This document shows positions 4,749 to 5,148 of a DNA stretch of 5,148 nt, in pieces. Source of the stretch: Gallionellaceae bacterium UBA6222 (GTDB taxonomy: Bacteria > Pseudomonadota > Gammaproteobacteria > Burkholderiales > Gallionellaceae); NCBI GenBank assembly GCA_002421915.1, contig DISA01000056.1, positions 20,103-25,250 on the forward strand, in the 5' to 3' direction. The notes beneath the pieces are model-generated. The model did no database searches, was not told the origin of the DNA, and saw only the letters and a program-made list of their open reading frames with translations. Both the position numbers and the translations under genes were made by a program. Within the stretch, counting starts at the first letter, position 1, and each line of letters opens with the position of its first letter.

Positions 4749-5148
4749 CAGGTGTTCTGCACCACGATCTTGGGGAATACCGCACTGTGGTCCTGCGCCA
4801 TATCGGCGATCTTCACCGCCACCCGCCGCGCGATTTGTTTGTAAACCTTGCTGATATTGCCATCCGGATCGGCCACCACCGTCGGTTTGCCGGAATCCGC
4901 CTGTTCGCGGATATGAATATCGAGCGGCAGACTGCCAAGGAACTCGGTGTTGTAGTCGGCACACATCTTCTCGCCCCCGCCCGCGCCGAAGATATGTTCC
5001 TCGTGGCCGCATTTTGAGCAGATATGCGTGCTCATGTTCTCGACAATGCCGATGATCTTCACATCAACCTTCTCGAACATCTTGAGCCCTTTGCGCGCAT
5101 CCATCAGCGCAATGTCCTGCGGTGTCGTGACGATCACCGCGCCGGTCA
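4748..5148 (-). CDS. apbC: Mrp/ApbC-family Fe-S cluster carrier ATPase (C-terminal part, runs off window)
   Basis: Only the last 132 residues are present; the first complete codon is at 5146-5144 and the stop TGA at 4750-4748. They begin TGAVIVTTPQDIALMDARKG, a conserved block of MinD-like P-loop ATPases. KVDVKIIGIVENMS follows, then C-S-K-C, the CxxC pair that holds a bridging [4Fe-4S] cluster at the dimer interface in Mrp/ApbC/Nbp35 proteins. Next come G-H-E-E-H-I-F-G-A-G-G-G and FLGSLPLDIHIREQADSGKP, both standard for the family. The P-loop Walker motif would lie beyond the right edge. The role is ATP-dependent carriage of Fe-S clusters to apoproteins. It is the upstream gene of the visible cluster and overlaps surE by one base. 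Confidence 0.95.
   Translation of the reverse strand, partial: TGAVIVTTPQDIALMDARKGLKMFEKVDVKIIGIVENMSTHICSKCGHEEHIFGAGGGEKMCADYNTEFLGSLPLDIHIREQADSGKPTVVADPDGNISKVYKQIARRVAVKIADMAQDHSAVFPKIVVQNT

Noticed and set aside
3825..4844. Long open frame (339 codons) on the plus strand
   Set aside because: It lies antisense to surE and pcm, whose motifs are unmistakable. Its product is rich in Arg, His and Pro with no recognisable domain, as expected for a shadow frame in GC-rich DNA.
4749..5012. Upstream extension of the surE frame
   Set aside because: It overlaps apbC in another frame. SurE proteins start at MRI-L-x-N-D-D-G, exactly at 4748.

Overview
The window is ordinary chromosomal sequence from a Gram-negative proteobacterium. 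A lipid-anchored NlpD-type LytM protein, the surE-pcm-nlpD gene order, the rpsB start sequence and moderately GC-rich codon use all fit this. My best guess is a betaproteobacterium of the Nitrosomonadales/Gallionellaceae type, inferred from general protein likeness and not from any search. No mobile element, CRISPR array, tRNA or rRNA is visible.

Layout, left to right. (1) At 1-127 is the first 42 codons of rpsB (ribosomal protein S2), minus strand, running off the left edge. Upstream lie a well-formed sigma70 promoter (-35 at 288-293, -10 at 265-270, 17-bp spacer, GC-rich discriminator) and a leader of about 130 nt. The leader can fold into a three-helix element (161-220), a good candidate for S2 autoregulation. 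(2) At 332-976, minus strand, is a 214-residue membrane protein of unknown function with a Cys/His motif. (3) A 137-bp divergent intergenic region (977-1113) carries a perfect 8-bp inverted repeat with arms 22 bp apart. (4) At 1114-1581, plus strand, is a DUF4149-type four-helix membrane protein. It ends tail-to-tail against a minus-strand operon, with a small shared hairpin between them. (5) From 5148 down to 1622, minus strand, is a tightly packed cluster: apbC/mrp (C-terminal 132 residues only), surE, pcm, nlpD, and a radical SAM protein. The first four overlap successively by 1-4 nt (TGATG, GTGA, ATGA), and the last gap is 6 nt.

The cluster combines Fe-S cluster delivery (ApbC), nucleotide phosphatase (SurE), isoaspartyl protein repair (Pcm) and an amidase-activator-like envelope lipoprotein (NlpD). 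In many gamma- and betaproteobacteria nlpD is followed by rpoS. Here the next gene is a stand-alone radical SAM enzyme of unknown substrate. I see no clear novel system. The items most worth a second look are the structured rpsB leader, the unknown Cys/His membrane protein, the radical SAM gene coupled to nlpD, and the palindrome between the divergent genes.
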